Shown piece by piece: positions 49,634 to 50,106 of a DNA stretch of 50,106 nucleotides. The position numbers and the translations under genes are program-made. The number at the start of each line of letters is the position of its first letter. Position 1 is the first letter of the stretch. Origin of the DNA: Rhodocyclaceae bacterium UBA1310 (lineage in GTDB: Bacteria > Pseudomonadota > Gammaproteobacteria > Burkholderiales > Rhodocyclaceae); the NCBI GenBank assembly GCA_002307175.1, contig DBTS01000148.1, forward strand, positions 1-50,106, read 5' to 3'. The notes beneath the pieces are model-generated. The model was not told the origin of the DNA. It did no database searches and was given only the letters and a program-made list of their open reading frames with translations.

Positions 49634-50106
49634 ATACCCGCTGGACGAAGGCGGCGGTCAGCGCATTGAAGCGCGCCGCCTCATCCACAAAGAGGGCGTG
49701 CCCGGCCTTCTCGAAAACCTCCACCTGGGCAGCCTCACCCTTGCGGGCAAGCAGTTCCTGCCCCTGATCCCTGAATCGCGGGCGAATCACATACAGCACC
49801 GGCTCGGCCTGCCTGAACACGATATCCCGCCAGTAGGTGCGCGGATACGGTTGAGCCAGCAACTGGTTGGCCGCACGCGGTGGCATCTGCAGGGCCGAAT
49901 GCAGCACGGCATCGGCAATATCGCGGGATGGCGGGCTGGCGAAGATCTCACGGGAAAAATCACGCAGATACTGCTCACGCACCCTGGGGTTGAGGCTGTT
50001 GCGCCGCGAGGTGCCGCCACCCGCCCCCCCTGGCGGTCTGCCCGCACCAATCGAATTATCAATCAGGATCAACCCGCGCAAACCCGCCTGCGGCTTTTTT
50101 TTTCTT
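49578..50106 (-). CDS. Alpha/beta hydrolase, C-terminal part (cut by window edge)
   Basis: The reading frame is open to the window edge, so the N-terminus, and with it the nucleophile Ser, is probably outside. Visible: GLILIDNSIGAG, a typical strand-loop after the nucleophile, PVLYVIRPRFRDQGQELLARK (acid strand region), and VEVFEKAGHALFVDEAARFN, which carries the catalytic His in AGHALF. Looks like a general esterase/haloperoxidase type. Beyond codon 50081 the frame reads through an A-rich run (nine T on the plus strand near 50095). Confidence 0.7.
   Translation of the reverse strand, partial: RKKKPQAGLRGLILIDNSIGAGRPPGGAGGGTSRRNSLNPRVREQYLRDFSREIFASPPSRDIADAVLHSALQMPPRAANQLLAQPYPRTYWRDIVFRQAEPVLYVIRPRFRDQGQELLARKGEAAQVEVFEKAGHALFVDEAARFNALTAAFVQRVFTSLADAGQSASNGRSRP

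Noticed and set aside
1..50106. tRNA, rRNA, CRISPR arrays, insertion sequences or prophage
   Set aside because: I looked through the gaps for tRNA T-loop patterns, direct repeat-spacer arrays and transposase or integrase frames and saw none.

Overview
The window is about 50 kb of a GC-rich betaproteobacterial chromosome. Gene content, protein sequences and operon structure point to Rhodocyclales (Azoarcus/Thauera/Zoogloea relatives), but this is inferred from family resemblance and no 16S gene is present. It reads as core chromosome: tightly packed housekeeping genes, many 1-4 nt stop/start overlaps, no prophage, insertion sequence, CRISPR array, tRNA or rRNA that I can see.

Layout. (1) 1-2740: tail of a cation/proton antiporter, bioC, a macrodomain protein translationally coupled to a HAD nucleotidase, and a convergent GNAT acetyltransferase. 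(2) 2741-4540: a strong unannotated small-RNA candidate facing the 3' end of engB, then cytochrome c4. (3) 4567-10466 (minus): a minor-pilin operon fimT-pilV-pilW-pilX-pilY1-like-pilE behind a near-consensus sigma-70 promoter; the PilY1-slot protein has an unusual N-terminus. (4) 10923-13156: ffh and a cytochrome c assembly membrane protein. (5) 13517-17441: pilB-pilC-pilD, the pilus motor, platform and prepilin peptidase that would process and assemble the minor pilins of region 3. (6) 17583-22501: fmdB-type zinc ribbon, DUF502, aspS, oligopeptidase B. (7) 22636-27251: receiver-TPR protein lacking the phospho-acceptor Asp, a secreted barnase-type RNase with its barstar and nudB in overlapping frames, Hsp20 with a sigma-32-like promoter, argB. 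(8) 27299-30493: acyl carrier protein, AMP-forming ligase and PLP decarboxylase of the exosortase-A-associated type, with no exosortase in view. (9) 30511-38008: DMT exporter, mnmA-nudJ, ilvE, a CHCC zinc finger, acetyltransferase, waaF, thioesterase, NTF2-like protein, YheT hydrolase. (10) 38106-42779 (minus): YjfB-like protein, fused SpmA-SpmB, YajQ, PpnP, a 220-bp inverted-repeat element, DUF2788, xseA. (11) 43141-46923: exbB-exbD-lpxK-trm112-kdsB-adk, an envelope/lipid A-KDO operon preceded by an inverted pair of perfect DnaA boxes. (12) 47201-50106: APC permease, an exported protein of unknown function, and a truncated alpha/beta hydrolase at the window edge.

Two themes link the genes. 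Type IV pili: regions 3 and 5 supply minor pilins, tip protein, ATPase, platform and peptidase. Outer membrane and lipopolysaccharide: waaF, lpxK and kdsB. The most unusual items are the C-rich-loop small RNA beside engB, the PilY1-slot protein, the 220-bp structured repeat, the DnaA-box palindrome, and the orphan exosortase-associated acyl-activation trio.
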